Of a stretch of DNA of 64,000 nt, positions 8,034 to 16,801 are shown piece after piece (the first letter of the stretch is position 1; each line of letters opens with the position of its first letter). The translations under genes were made by a program, and so were the position numbers. The notes under the pieces are model-generated. The model saw only the letters and a list, made by a program, of their open reading frames with translations, was not told the origin of the DNA and searched no databases. Source of the DNA: Prauserella muralis. GTDB taxonomy: Bacteria > Actinomycetota > Actinomycetes > Mycobacteriales > Pseudonocardiaceae. Location of the stretch: the NCBI RefSeq assembly GCF_003202285.1, contig NZ_MASW01000007.1, forward strand, positions 580,090 through 644,089, read 5' to 3'.

Positions 8034-8954
8034 GTGCCCACGCCACCATCAGTCACGTTGATCACCGGAGCGACCGGAAGGCAGGGCGGCGCCGTGGCAC
8101 GCGCCCTGCTGAGCGGCGGCGTTGGGGTCCACGCCCTGGTCCGCGACCCCACCTCCGAGCAGGCCGGCGCTCTCAGCGCCCTCGGCGCCGTCCTCGTCCG
8201 CGGCGACCTCGACGATCTCCCGTCGCTCAAGGCAGCCCTCGATGGCGCCCGCGCGGTGTTCTCCGTGCAGCCGCCCGATCTCACCGACCCGGCCGGCGAC
8301 TCCGAAGTGCGACGCGGACGCAATCTCGTCCAGGCCGCCCTCGCGGCGGGTGTCGAACACATCGTGCACACCTCGGTCTCGGGCGCGGGCACCGTCGACC
8401 TCGACAACTTCGACGAATCCCGGTGGGGCGTGCACACGGGCCAGTACTACCGCAGCAAGGCCGCGGTCGAAGACCTCGTGCGGGCGGCGGGTTTCCCGCA
8501 GTGGACAATCCTGAGACCGGCCACCTTCATGGAGAACTTCCTCCGGCCGTCGCTCTACTTCGCAGACATGACGTCCGACCGGCTCGTCGTCGCCGTCGAC
8601 CCGGACGTCCGGCTCCCCTTCGTCGCGGTGGACGACATCGGAACGGCCGCTGCCGCGGCCTTCACCGAGCCGGGGCGCTTCCACGGCGTCGAACTCGAAC
8701 TGGCCGGGGACGTGCTGAGCTTCCGCGAGGCCGCACAGATGCTGTCGCGTGCCTTCGGGACGACCCTCGAGCTCCCCGCGAGCCCGGATGACGTGCCGGT
8801 GGCCGGACCCATGGCGGCGTTGTTCCAGGGCCAGCGGTACATGAGTGCGCATCCGGCACCCGCGCGTCCTGAGCTCGCCACCGAGCTGGGTGTGCCGACG
8901 ACGCTCTTTCACCGGTGGGCCATGGCCCACGGGCACAACTCGGCCGGGACCTGA
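8034..8954 (+). CDS. NmrA-like NAD(P)-binding oxidoreductase / atypical SDR
   Basis: 306 aa. The N-terminal TLITGATGRQGGAVARALL is the GxxGxxG dinucleotide-binding motif of NmrA-type atypical short-chain dehydrogenases. No classical YxxxK pair is obvious, though YYRSKAAVEDLVR occupies the position of the usual active-site helix. Such proteins are NAD(P)H sensors or quinone/azo reductases. GTG 8034 is used as the start. It is divergent from the TetR gene at 7940 and is followed 36 bp later by a carboxylesterase in the same direction, suggesting a two-gene detoxification unit. Confidence 0.8.
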   Translation: MPTPPSVTLITGATGRQGGAVARALLSGGVGVHALVRDPTSEQAGALSALGAVLVRGDLDDLPSLKAALDGARAVFSVQPPDLTDPAGDSEVRRGRNLVQAALAAGVEHIVHTSVSGAGTVDLDNFDESRWGVHTGQYYRSKAAVEDLVRAAGFPQWTILRPATFMENFLRPSLYFADMTSDRLVVAVDPDVRLPFVAVDDIGTAAAAAFTEPGRFHGVELELAGDVLSFREAAQMLSRAFGTTLELPASPDDVPVAGPMAALFQGQRYMSAHPAPARPELATELGVPTTLFHRWAMAHGHNSAGT

Positions 8955-8990
8955 ACGACAGCCCCAGCCCAGAGATTGCAGGAGGAAACG

Positions 8991-10508
8991 ATGGCAATGA
9001 CGCCAACCTGCACGCGCGTTCGGGTCACGTTGCATTCGGGTGTCGTAGAAGGGTCAACCGACGGGAGCGTGACGCGGTTTCTCGGCATCCCTTTCGCCGC
9101 GGCTCCGTTCGGAGCTCGCCGGTTGGCCCCACCGCAACCGGTCGAGCCATGGGATGGGGTGCGGCCCGCGCTCGAGTACGGGCCGACGGCCCCGAAGGCG
9201 CCTTACCCTCCCCAGTTCCGTGCCCTCCTGCCGGAGATCGACATCCCCGGCGAGGAATGCCTGAACCTCAACATCTGGACCCCTGATCCCTCCGCCGAGG
9301 GCCTCCCCGTGCTGGTGTTCATCCACGGCGGTGCTTTCGTGGCGGGCTCCGGATCCGTGCACCAGTACGACGGCTCGGCGTTCGCCAGCGACGGCGTCGT
9401 CTGCGTCACCATCAACTACCGGCTGGGCGCGGAAGGTTTCCTTCACCTCGGCGACGGCGAGGCCAACCTCGGCCTCCTCGACCAGCTCGCCGCGCTCGAG
9501 TGGGTTCAGCAGAACATCGCGGCATTCGGCGGTGACCCCGGCGCGGTCACCCTGGCCGGTGAGTCCGCGGGAGCGATGAGCGTGACCACACTGCTCTCCA
9601 TGGAGCGCAGCCGCGGCCTCTTCGCCCGGGCCATCGCGCAGAGCGGTGGTGCGCTGCACATCCTCACCGACGAGCTGGGGCGGACGGTCGGTCTGCGCCT
9701 CGCCGAGCGCCTGGCGGTGGAGCCTGCTCGCGCCGCTCTGAGGCGGATCGAACCCGCGGTGCTGGCCTGCGCCGCCGACGAGGTGGTGCGAGACGTTCAA
9801 GGGATGCCCGACCCCGCCCGGTGGGGGTTCCTGGCGCTGACGTTGACCCCGTTCGCCCCCAGCGTCGACGGCGAGGTGCTGTCGGCCCATCCGCTCACGG
9901 CGTTCCGATCCGGCGCAGGGTCCTCGGTGCCGTTGCTGACCGGCTGGAACCGTGACGAAGGGCGATTCTTCCTCGTGGCGGACGGGACGATCGACGCAGT
10001 CGACGACGCAAGGCTGACTGCTGCCGCCCAGAGCTACGGGCTGCCGGAGAGCGGCCTCGAGTTGTACCGCCGCAACCGGCCCGGTGCCTCGGCGGGTGAC
10101 GTGCTCGCGGCCGTCTTCGGCGACTGGATGTTCGCCATGCCCGCGATCCGGGTGGCCGAGGTCCGAGGGCGCACAGCGAAGACCTGGGTCTACCGGTTCG
10201 ACCACCCGCAGGATCGTTCGAACCACGGTTTCGGCCCTGCGCACGCCACTGAGCTCCCCTACGTCTTCGACACGATCCACCAGCGGCCCACCCGAGCACT
10301 CATCGGGGACTCGCCTTCGCGCGAAGTGGCCGACACGGTCCACGGCACCTGGGTGCGCTTCATCCGGGAGGGTGATCCGGGTTGGCCCGCCTACCGGCCG
10401 GACGAACGGTGCGTGGGCGTGCTCGCGCAGGACCTTCGACAGGAGGTCGATCCAGCGAGTGCGGAACGGCGAGCGTGGGACGCTGCGCGCCTGCCGTCAA
10501 GCACGTGA
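8991..10508 (+). CDS. Type B carboxylesterase / para-nitrobenzyl esterase family
   Basis: 505 aa from ATG 8991, chosen because GGAGG at 8981-8985 is ideally spaced. It has all landmarks of the cholinesterase-like family: the N-terminal FLGIPFAAAPFGARR, oxyanion hole HGGAF, the GESAGA nucleophile with Ser192, an acidic residue in NRDEGRFF, and the His segment NHGFGPAHATELPYVF. No signal peptide is seen, so it is cytoplasmic. It hydrolyses carboxylic esters; the natural substrate is unknown. The gene lies 36 bp after the NmrA-like oxidoreductase. Confidence 0.88.
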   Translation: MAMTPTCTRVRVTLHSGVVEGSTDGSVTRFLGIPFAAAPFGARRLAPPQPVEPWDGVRPALEYGPTAPKAPYPPQFRALLPEIDIPGEECLNLNIWTPDPSAEGLPVLVFIHGGAFVAGSGSVHQYDGSAFASDGVVCVTINYRLGAEGFLHLGDGEANLGLLDQLAALEWVQQNIAAFGGDPGAVTLAGESAGAMSVTTLLSMERSRGLFARAIAQSGGALHILTDELGRTVGLRLAERLAVEPARAALRRIEPAVLACAADEVVRDVQGMPDPARWGFLALTLTPFAPSVDGEVLSAHPLTAFRSGAGSSVPLLTGWNRDEGRFFLVADGTIDAVDDARLTAAAQSYGLPESGLELYRRNRPGASAGDVLAAVFGDWMFAMPAIRVAEVRGRTAKTWVYRFDHPQDRSNHGFGPAHATELPYVFDTIHQRPTRALIGDSPSREVADTVHGTWVRFIREGDPGWPAYRPDERCVGVLAQDLRQEVDPASAERRAWDAARLPSST

Positions 10509-10684
10509 GGTGCGCCGGACGCGCGCCAGCCTCAACACGGAGCACCTCCGTTCGGCACGTGATCACAACGCCGTCGATCTCGATGCCACCCGGCTGAGGC
10601 CCAACCAGGATCTCGCCATGAACGAGCGGCGTGCGAAGGCAGCGGTCTGCCGGTGCAGCACACATCCATGAAGGGAAAATCGTT

Positions 10685-11140
10685 GTGACCGTGACCATCG
10701 CGGAAGAACCGTGGGACAGCGCGGACGGCGTCCGGCTGCGCCGGGCCATGCAGGCCGAACTGGCCGCCCGCTACAACATGCCCGACCAGGAAACCGAGCC
10801 GCCGAACGCCGAAACCATCACCGTGTTCCTGATCGCCCGTGCCGGCGGCGGCGACGCGACCGGCTGTGGTGCCCTGCGGCTGCTGGACGACGGCAGGGCC
10901 GAGATCAAACGGATGCATGTGGCCCCGCAGGCCCGCGGCACCGGTGTGGCAACCCGCATCCTCCGTGCACTGGAAGACCACGCCCGCCAGCACGGGGCCG
11001 ACACAGTGGTCCTGGCGACCGGCATCAAGCAGCCCGACGCGATCCGGTTCTACGAGCGTGAGGGCTACCAACCGATCGACGGCTACGGGCCGTACCTCGG
11101 GGAACCGCTGGCCAAATGCTTCACCCTCCAACTCGGCTGA
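10685..11140 (+). CDS. GNAT family N-acetyltransferase
   Basis: 151 aa from GTG 10685, with GAAGGG upstream. The acetyl-CoA binding loop MHVAPQARGTGVATRIL (Q/RxxGxG/A type) is at about residues 78-94, and the C-terminal DAIRFYEREGYQPIDGYGPY is the typical beta6-beta7 region. The acceptor substrate cannot be read from sequence. It stands alone, with a small hairpin just after the stop. Confidence 0.85.
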   Translation: MTVTIAEEPWDSADGVRLRRAMQAELAARYNMPDQETEPPNAETITVFLIARAGGGDATGCGALRLLDDGRAEIKRMHVAPQARGTGVATRILRALEDHARQHGADTVVLATGIKQPDAIRFYEREGYQPIDGYGPYLGEPLAKCFTLQLG

Positions 11141-11151
11141 AGGACGAAGCA

Positions 11152-11169
11152 GCCGGCGTCGCCGCCGGC
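11152..11169 (+). terminator. Short hairpin after the acetyltransferase
   Basis: GCCGGCG at 11152-11158 and CGCCGGC at 11163-11169 form a perfect 7-bp stem with a 4-nt loop, 12 bp after the stop codon. The remaining bases to 11425 hold no gene I can support. Confidence 0.4.
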
Positions 11170-11425
11170 CATGGTCGTCCCGCGCACCAGGCAGCGCTCG
11201 TCACCGGCGAGCGAAACCTCCCACGGTGCGTGGCCGATGTGCGCATCTTGATCGGCCAACTCCGGAAGCCGAAGCGCCAGGCTGCTCGTGCCGGGCGGGG
11301 CGACCATGCGCGAGGTGACGGACCAGCGCGGCCACGCCATCATCACCACGACCGCGAACATTTCCCCGCGCACGACGGTGCGGGCTGGCAGGATTCACTC
11401 AATCCGACGGCGAACGGGGGCCGGT

Positions 11426-12040
11426 GTGATCCGCACGAGGGGGATCGTCGTGGTGACGGCGGCGGTGGCGATGCTCGGCGGCTGCGGCAGTGACGTCCGC
11501 GGTGAGACACCCAGCGCCGGGCCGGACGCCACGGTGGCCGAGGGTCCACTGGCCGGTCTGGATGGCGACACGCTCTGCGGCATGGTCGAGCTTCCCCTGC
11601 TCGAGCGACAGTTCGGCGAACCGTTCGCCGGCGCCCTGGGCGGGGTGAACCCGCCGGAACAGGACGGCTCGGTCGTGTGCAGCTACCAGTCCCAGGCGTT
11701 CCTCGACGCGGAGCCCGCCGACCTCGCGGACACACGTCAGGTCACCACCAAGGTGACACCCGTGCCGGGTGAGCCGACCGCGCAGGACGCCCTCGACGCG
11801 GCGCTGACCGACAACGGTGAGCCGGTCTCCTACGAGCCGGTGGACGGGTTGGGCGAGGTCGCCGGCTATGCCGGTAGTGACCTGGACGTCGGCTCCGGGG
11901 GCAGCTATCTGGTCGCCATCATCGAGGCCGACGGCGCGTTCGTGGAGGTCGTCACGAAGGCGGACCCGGAAGGCACGGTCCGGCAGCTGCGGCCGATCGC
12001 CGAGGAGTTGCTCCCGAAGGTGGAGTCCGAGCTGCCGTAG
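11426..12040 (+). CDS. Secreted lipoprotein, DUF3558-like
   Basis: 204 aa from GTG 11426. The signal peptide ends in a lipobox, A-M-L-G-G-C with the lipidated Cys at residue 20, so the mature protein is anchored to the outer face of the membrane. The body contains a two-Cys core (LCGMVELPLLERQFG and VVCSYQSQAF), as in the DUF3558 family common in Pseudonocardiaceae and mycobacteria, whose function is not established. An earlier in-frame start at 11288 would put about 46 hydrophilic residues before the signal peptide and is rejected. Confidence 0.75.
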   Translation: MIRTRGIVVVTAAVAMLGGCGSDVRGETPSAGPDATVAEGPLAGLDGDTLCGMVELPLLERQFGEPFAGALGGVNPPEQDGSVVCSYQSQAFLDAEPADLADTRQVTTKVTPVPGEPTAQDALDAALTDNGEPVSYEPVDGLGEVAGYAGSDLDVGSGGSYLVAIIEADGAFVEVVTKADPEGTVRQLRPIAEELLPKVESELP

Positions 12041-12097
12041 GCGAACACCGCGCGGACGGCACGCGGCCATCGCGCCGTGGCCCCACCTGGTCCAGAC

Positions 12098-12131
12098 CCG
12101 AGTTTATGATACGCCTGTATCATAAACTCGG
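12098..12131. promoter_or_regulatory. Perfect 15-bp inverted repeat, operator of the DHA2 exporter
   Basis: The two 15-bp arms at 12098-12112 and 12117-12131 are exact reverse complements around the tetrad GCCT; the AT-rich core reads GTTTATGATAC. AT-rich sequence stands out in this GC-rich DNA. Its position 22 bp before the exporter start suggests a repressor site covering the transcription start. No adjacent regulator gene exists, so the regulator is encoded elsewhere. Confidence 0.7.
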
Positions 12132-12153
12132 AGGGTCGACAGGGGGTGAGGCC

Positions 12154-13554
12154 GTGCTGCTTGGACTTGTCTGCGGGGCGCAGTTCATGGTCGTGCTCGA
12201 CATCTCGGTCGTGAACGTCGCGCTCCCCTCGATCGAGCACGGACTCGGCTTCACACCCGCACGTCTGCAATGGGTGGTGAACGCCTATGCCTTGCCCTAC
12301 GCGGGTTTCCTTCTGCTCGGAGGCAGGCTCGCCGACCTGCTCGGCCACAGGCGGGTCTTCCTCGCCGGTCTCGCACTGTTCACGGTCGCGAGTCTCGCGG
12401 GCGGGCTCGCGACCTCGGCCGAGATTCTGGTCGCGGCGCGCGCCGCGCAGGGCCTCGGTGCGGCCGTGCTGGCCCCGGCCACCTTGACGATTCTCACGAC
12501 GTCCTTTCCCGAGGGCACCCGGCGTACCCGCGCGCTGGCGACCTGGACCGCGGCCGGGCTGGCGGGCGGCGCCGCGGGCAACCTCGCCGGAGGGCTGCTC
12601 ACCGAGGTCCTGTCCTGGCGCTGGACCCTGCTGATCAACGTGCCGCTCGGCGCGCTGGGCATGGTGCTGAGCGTGCGGTGGATTCGCGACGGCAACCCCG
12701 CCGGACGACGGCGCCTGGACGTCGGTGGCGCCGTGCTCGCGACGACCGGCCTCGCGGCACTCACCTACGGCGTGTCGCGGGCGCAGGAGCACGGCTGGGG
12801 CGCACCGCGACCCGTGCTCGGGCTGACCGCCGGTGCCCTGCTGCTCGTCGCGTTCGTCGTCGTCGAGACACGGGTCGCCACGGAACCGCTGCTCCCGCTG
12901 AGGCTGTTCCGGCTGCGCACGGTCTCCGTCGGCAACACGGCGATGCTGCTCGCCGGCGCGTGCCTGAATCCCATGTGGTTCTTCCTGACGTTGAGCATGC
13001 AGCGTGTGCTGAACTACAGCCCGCTGCTGACCGGCCTCGCCTTCCTGCCGCACACGGTTGTCGCGATCGTCGTCGGGGTCCGGCTGACACCGTGGCTGAT
13101 GCGCCGCGTCCAGGCCCGCACGCTCGTCGCGACCGGTGCGGTCATCGCCGCGGCGGGCTTCGCCTGGCAGAGCACGCTCACCCCCGGCAGCGGGTACGTC
13201 GCCGGCATCCTCGGCCCGGCACTCGTGTTCTCACTCGGCAGCGGGCTGCTCACCACGCCCATCACGACGACCGTCACCAGCGGCCTCGCCACGGCCGACG
13301 CGGGTGCCGCCTCCGGGTTGATGAACACCACCAAGCAGTTCGGCGCCGCACTCGGACTCGCCGTCCTCGTCACCACCACGACAACCACAACCACGGCAGC
13401 GACGCGAGCCGGCCTCGCGACGAGCTACGGCCGCGCCTTCCTCGCCATCGCCGCGGCCCTGGTCGTCGTCGCGGCGCTGGCCTTCGCGCTGCCCGCCGGG
13501 AAAGGCCGTGTGCCCGGCCGCGAGAACGCGCCGGCCGCAGAGAAGGTTCACTGA
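12154..13554 (+). CDS. MFS drug exporter, DHA2 family (EmrB/QacA type)
   Basis: 466 aa with about 14 hydrophobic segments. Diagnostic elements are VVLDISVVNVALPSI in TM1 (motif D1), GGRLADLLGHRRVFLAGL (motif A) and the TM5 antiporter region. These proteins expel toxic cations or antibiotics using the proton gradient. I chose GTG 12154 with AGGGGG 8 bp upstream; the in-frame ATG 12106 lies inside the palindromic operator and adds hydrophilic residues. Induction is expected through that operator. Confidence 0.88.
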   Translation: MLLGLVCGAQFMVVLDISVVNVALPSIEHGLGFTPARLQWVVNAYALPYAGFLLLGGRLADLLGHRRVFLAGLALFTVASLAGGLATSAEILVAARAAQGLGAAVLAPATLTILTTSFPEGTRRTRALATWTAAGLAGGAAGNLAGGLLTEVLSWRWTLLINVPLGALGMVLSVRWIRDGNPAGRRRLDVGGAVLATTGLAALTYGVSRAQEHGWGAPRPVLGLTAGALLLVAFVVVETRVATEPLLPLRLFRLRTVSVGNTAMLLAGACLNPMWFFLTLSMQRVLNYSPLLTGLAFLPHTVVAIVVGVRLTPWLMRRVQARTLVATGAVIAAAGFAWQSTLTPGSGYVAGILGPALVFSLGSGLLTTPITTTVTSGLATADAGAASGLMNTTKQFGAALGLAVLVTTTTTTTTAATRAGLATSYGRAFLAIAAALVVVAALAFALPAGKGRVPGRENAPAAEKVH

Positions 13555-13629
13555 CGACACCCGCACATCCGGCGCGGCACGTGCGCACCCGGCGATCACG
13601 TCGGATCAGGATCACACCTCCGGCGACAC

Positions 13630-13647
13630 TACCCTCGCGTAAGGGTA
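13630..13647. promoter_or_regulatory. Inverted repeat TACCCT-N6-AGGGTA upstream of sulP
   Basis: This perfect hexamer inverted repeat with a 6-bp centre lies 79 bp upstream of the SulP start. The dimension and the ACCCT...AGGGT sequence resemble MerR-family operators that sit between -35 and -10 hexamers. No MerR gene is present in the window. The assignment to MerR is an inference. Confidence 0.4.
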
Positions 13648-13725
13648 TGGTTGACGGGCACGGTGCGAGCCCCGCTGGAGCGGCTCCCGGCTGTCCTCGT
13701 CTTTCCCGACTCCCGAAAGAAGCTG

Positions 13726-15231
13726 ATGTCGCTTCCTGCTGTCTCGCGTCCGCGGAGCCGGCGTGTCCGGCTCCGTCGCCCCGCCTGGCTCTCCCCGCGT
13801 GTGTTGCGCACCGAGGCGCTGTCCGGCCTCGTGGTCGCACTCGCCTTGATCCCCGAAGCGGTGTCGTTCTCCATCATCGCCGGAGTGGATCCCCGGCTTG
13901 GCCTGTTCGCCTCGTTCACCATGGCGGTGACGATCGCGTTCACCGGCGGCCGCCCCGCGATGATCTCCGCCGCGACCGGCGCGATCGCCCTCGTCCTCGC
14001 GCCACTCGTGCGTGGCCACGGTGTGGAGTACCTGCTCGCCGCCGTCGTCCTCGGCGGCCTGATCCAGGTGCTGCTCGCGGTGGCCGGAGTGGCCCGGCTC
14101 ATGCGCTTCCTGCCCCGCAGCGTGATGGTCGGCTTCGTCAACGCATTGGCGATCCTCATCTTCCTCGCGCAGCTGCCCTACCTCATCGACGTGCCCTGGC
14201 CGGTCTACCCGCTGCTCGGCGTCGGACTGCTCGTCATGATCGGCCTGCCCAAGCTGACCAAGGCCGTTCCCGCACCGCTGGTGGCCATCGTCGCGCTCAC
14301 CACCTTCACCGTCGCGGCGGGAGTCGCCGTGCCCACCGTCGGCGACGAGGGCGAGCTGCCGGACAGCCTGCCCGTGCTGGGGATACCCGCGGTGCCGCTG
14401 ACGTTCGAGACGCTGACGATCATCGCCCCCTTCGCGCTCGCCATGGCGCTGGTCGGGCTGATGGAGTCGCTGATGACGGCCAAGCTCGTCGACGACCTCA
14501 CCGACACCCACTCCGACAAGACCCGCGAATCCCGGGGGCAGGGCATCGCCAACATCGTCACCGGATTCCTCGGTGGCATGGGCGGCTGCGCCATGATCGG
14601 CCAGACCATGATCAACGTGAAGTCCGGGGCCCGCACCCGCGCCTCCACGTTCCTCGCCGGCGTGTTCCTGCTCGTCCTCGTCGTCGCCCTCGGCGAGATC
14701 GTCGCCCTGATCCCCATGGCCGCGCTCGTCGGCGTCATGATCATGGTGGCGGTCGGCACCTTCGACTGGCACAGCATCCATCCGAAGACCCTGCTGCGGA
14801 TGCCCAAGAGCGAGACCACCGTGATGCTGGCCACCGTGGCCGTCACCGTGGCCACCCACAACCTCGCCATTGGCGTCATCGCCGGCGTGCTCGTCGCCAT
14901 GGTGCTCTTCGCGCGCCGCGTCGCCCACCTGGTCAGCGTCGACAGCGTCCTCGACCCCGACGGCACCACCAGGATCTACCACGTCACCGGCCAGCTGTTC
15001 TTCGCCTCCAGCAACGACCTCGTCTTCCAGTTCGACTACGCGGGCGACCCCCCGAACGTCGTCATCGACCTCTCCGACGCCCACATCTGGGACGCCTCCA
15101 CCGTCGCCTCTCTCGACGCCATCACCACCAAGTACGAGGCCCGCGGCACCACCGTGACCATCACCGGCATGAACCCCGACAGCGAACAACGCCACGCCAC
15201 CCTCGCCGGCAACCTCACCAGCGCCCACTGA
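13726..15231 (+). CDS. SulP family anion permease with STAS domain
   Basis: 501 aa from ATG 13726 (preceded by AAAGAAG). About 10-12 membrane segments include the SulP region GLVVALALIPEAVSFSIIAGV near the N-terminus, and a cytoplasmic STAS domain occupies about the last 110 residues (TGQLFFASSNDL ... VVIDLSDAHIWDASTV). The family takes up sulfate, bicarbonate or dicarboxylates. The Ser after D-A-S in the STAS loop is the usual regulatory phosphorylation position. The gene stands alone, convergent with the ABM-domain gene. Confidence 0.88.
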   Translation: MSLPAVSRPRSRRVRLRRPAWLSPRVLRTEALSGLVVALALIPEAVSFSIIAGVDPRLGLFASFTMAVTIAFTGGRPAMISAATGAIALVLAPLVRGHGVEYLLAAVVLGGLIQVLLAVAGVARLMRFLPRSVMVGFVNALAILIFLAQLPYLIDVPWPVYPLLGVGLLVMIGLPKLTKAVPAPLVAIVALTTFTVAAGVAVPTVGDEGELPDSLPVLGIPAVPLTFETLTIIAPFALAMALVGLMESLMTAKLVDDLTDTHSDKTRESRGQGIANIVTGFLGGMGGCAMIGQTMINVKSGARTRASTFLAGVFLLVLVVALGEIVALIPMAALVGVMIMVAVGTFDWHSIHPKTLLRMPKSETTVMLATVAVTVATHNLAIGVIAGVLVAMVLFARRVAHLVSVDSVLDPDGTTRIYHVTGQLFFASSNDLVFQFDYAGDPPNVVIDLSDAHIWDASTVASLDAITTKYEARGTTVTITGMNPDSEQRHATLAGNLTSAH

Positions 15232-15276
15232 GCGGGGCCGTCCCCGTTGCCGTTCGGGCAGTCGGTTCTCTGCGTG

Positions 15277-15915
15277 TCAAAGCCGGGCGTGGAGGCGGTA
15301 CCTGCGGCCGCGGGTCGGCCGCACTCCCGGGGTCTCGGTGCTGATGCGATACAGCTCGTCGAGGTCGGCCCCGTCCGCGGCCGCATCGTGGGCGGCCAGA
15401 TCTGTCCACTCGGCATAGTTGAGCACGCGGGAGCCATCGACGCTGTGGTGGAAGTGCGCCGCCACCGCACCCGGCAGCGGACCGATGCGAGCCGAACACG
15501 CGATCAGCGCATCGGTGAGGTGCCGCTGCCGCTCCGGACCGTCCACATCGAACGTCGCGGTGATGACACAGCCGGGTGACTCCCCACCGGTGCCGATGCT
15601 GCGGTCCAGCCGATAGCGCACGCCCCGCCGGAGGTCGACGCCGGCCGCGGGCGCCGATGCCTCCGCGGCCCATCGGCAGTGCGCGTCGCCGTCAGCCCAC
15701 TGCGTGTAGAGCAGTATCGTCTCGTCGTCACCACTGAGAAAGCAGCTCAGCGACAGCAGCCCGTCGGGCCATGCCGCGCGGGTCCACTCGGCTAGAGTCG
15801 CCTCGGCGAGCTCTCGCTGCCGGTCAGCCGAGCCGGCATGGACCGAGCCGATCACGACCGAACCGACGTCGGGCCTGGTCACGTCGGGCAGCTGAGCCGA
15901 CACCGTCGAGCGCAT
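15277..15915 (-). CDS. Tandem antibiotic-biosynthesis-monooxygenase (ABM)-like domain protein
   Basis: 212 aa from ATG 15915. Two ferredoxin-like halves are recognisable: one around SLSCFLSGDDETILLYTQWAD (residues ~50-75) and the second around AAHFHHSVDGSRVLNYAEWTD (residues ~150-175), both with the ABM signature of a strand ending in xYxxWxD. Such dimeric-barrel proteins act as cofactor-free monooxygenases or haem/quinone binders; no catalytic residue can be assigned. It is divergent from a methyltransferase-like gene at 15993, with a 77-bp gap. Confidence 0.65.
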   Translation of the reverse strand: MRSTVSAQLPDVTRPDVGSVVIGSVHAGSADRQRELAEATLAEWTRAAWPDGLLSLSCFLSGDDETILLYTQWADGDAHCRWAAEASAPAAGVDLRRGVRYRLDRSIGTGGESPGCVITATFDVDGPERQRHLTDALIACSARIGPLPGAVAAHFHHSVDGSRVLNYAEWTDLAAHDAAADGADLDELYRISTETPGVRPTRGRRYRLHARL

Positions 15916-15992
15916 GACTGGACACGGTGGCAGCAGGCGGCAGCGCGGGCAACCGATTATCCACCGCACAGCACACAGGACGAGGTGAGCAC

Positions 15993-16703
15993 GTGGCCGC
16001 ACGATTCCAGGAGCTCGACTGGCGCTCGACGCCGATGGGCGAGCTGTCGCTGCGCCGACGCCGGGACCCCACGGTGGACAAGGATGTCTACGAGATCAAA
16101 CTGAACGACGAGTTCCTCATGTCCAGCCTGTTCACCGTCTCGGAGACCGAACTCGGCCGACGGGCCCTCGCGCACCTCACCGGCGGCGACCTCGACGTCG
16201 CCATCGGGGGACTCGGGCTCGGCTACACCGCGCAGGCCGTTCTCGAGGACACCCGGGTACGCTCGCTGATCGTCATCGACGCCCTCGCCGAGGTCATCGA
16301 ATGGCACGAGCGCGGGCTCATCCCCGTCGGCGCCGCCCTCACCTCCGACCCGCGATGCCGGTTGCTCCACGGCGACTTCTTCGGCATGGTGACCTCCGAA
16401 GCCGGCCTCGACCCGCACCGTCCCGGCCGCCGATTCGACGCCGTCGTCGTGGACATCGACCATTCACCACAGCACCTGCTGCACCCCAGCCACGCCGCCT
16501 TCTACCAACCCGGCGGCCTGGGCGCACTCCGCACCCGGCTACGCCCCGGCGGCGTGTTCGCCCTCTGGTCCAACGACCCACCCGACCAGCCGTTCACCAC
16601 ACTCCTGGAACGACACTTCACCCGGGTCGACGCCGAGGTCGTCACCTTCGACAACCCCCTGCAGCAACGAGCGGCCACCAGCACCATCTACCTCGCCCGC
16701 TGA
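15993..16703 (+). CDS. Spermidine-synthase-like / SAM-dependent methyltransferase-fold protein
   Basis: 236 aa from GTG 15993 with GAGGTGA upstream. The Rossmann core shows DVAIGGLGLGYTAQAVLED (glycine-rich cofactor loop), the acidic strand end LIVIDALAEVIEWH, and DAVVVDIDHSPQHLL. These features fit the spermidine synthase-like clade, but the aminopropyltransferase Asp pair is not clear, so the transferred group is uncertain. It is divergent from the ABM-like gene and convergent with PhoD. Confidence 0.7.
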   Translation: MAARFQELDWRSTPMGELSLRRRRDPTVDKDVYEIKLNDEFLMSSLFTVSETELGRRALAHLTGGDLDVAIGGLGLGYTAQAVLEDTRVRSLIVIDALAEVIEWHERGLIPVGAALTSDPRCRLLHGDFFGMVTSEAGLDPHRPGRRFDAVVVDIDHSPQHLLHPSHAAFYQPGGLGALRTRLRPGGVFALWSNDPPDQPFTTLLERHFTRVDAEVVTFDNPLQQRAATSTIYLAR

Positions 16704-16717
16704 ACGCGCGGTCACCC

Positions 16718-16737
16718 GTCCGGCCCGTTCGCCGGAC
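16718..16737. terminator. Hairpin between convergent genes
   Basis: GTCCGGC at 16718-16724 pairs with GCCGGAC at 16731-16737 around a 6-nt loop, between the stops of the methyltransferase (+) and PhoD (-) genes. It could serve both strands. Confidence 0.5.
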
Positions 16738-16801
16738 TGCGGGGAATCCGGCAAGGTCCACAAGGGACAGATGCTCGCGCGTCCCGCTGACGGTCTCTGC
16801 G

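Noticed and set aside
11083..11425. Possible small gene in the acetyltransferase-lipoprotein gap
   Set aside because: Frames on either strand have no family resemblance or ribosome site.
12106..12153. ATG 12106 as start of the DHA2 exporter
   Set aside because: It lies within the palindrome and has no ribosome site; GTG 12154 follows AGGGGG and begins at the conserved N-terminus.
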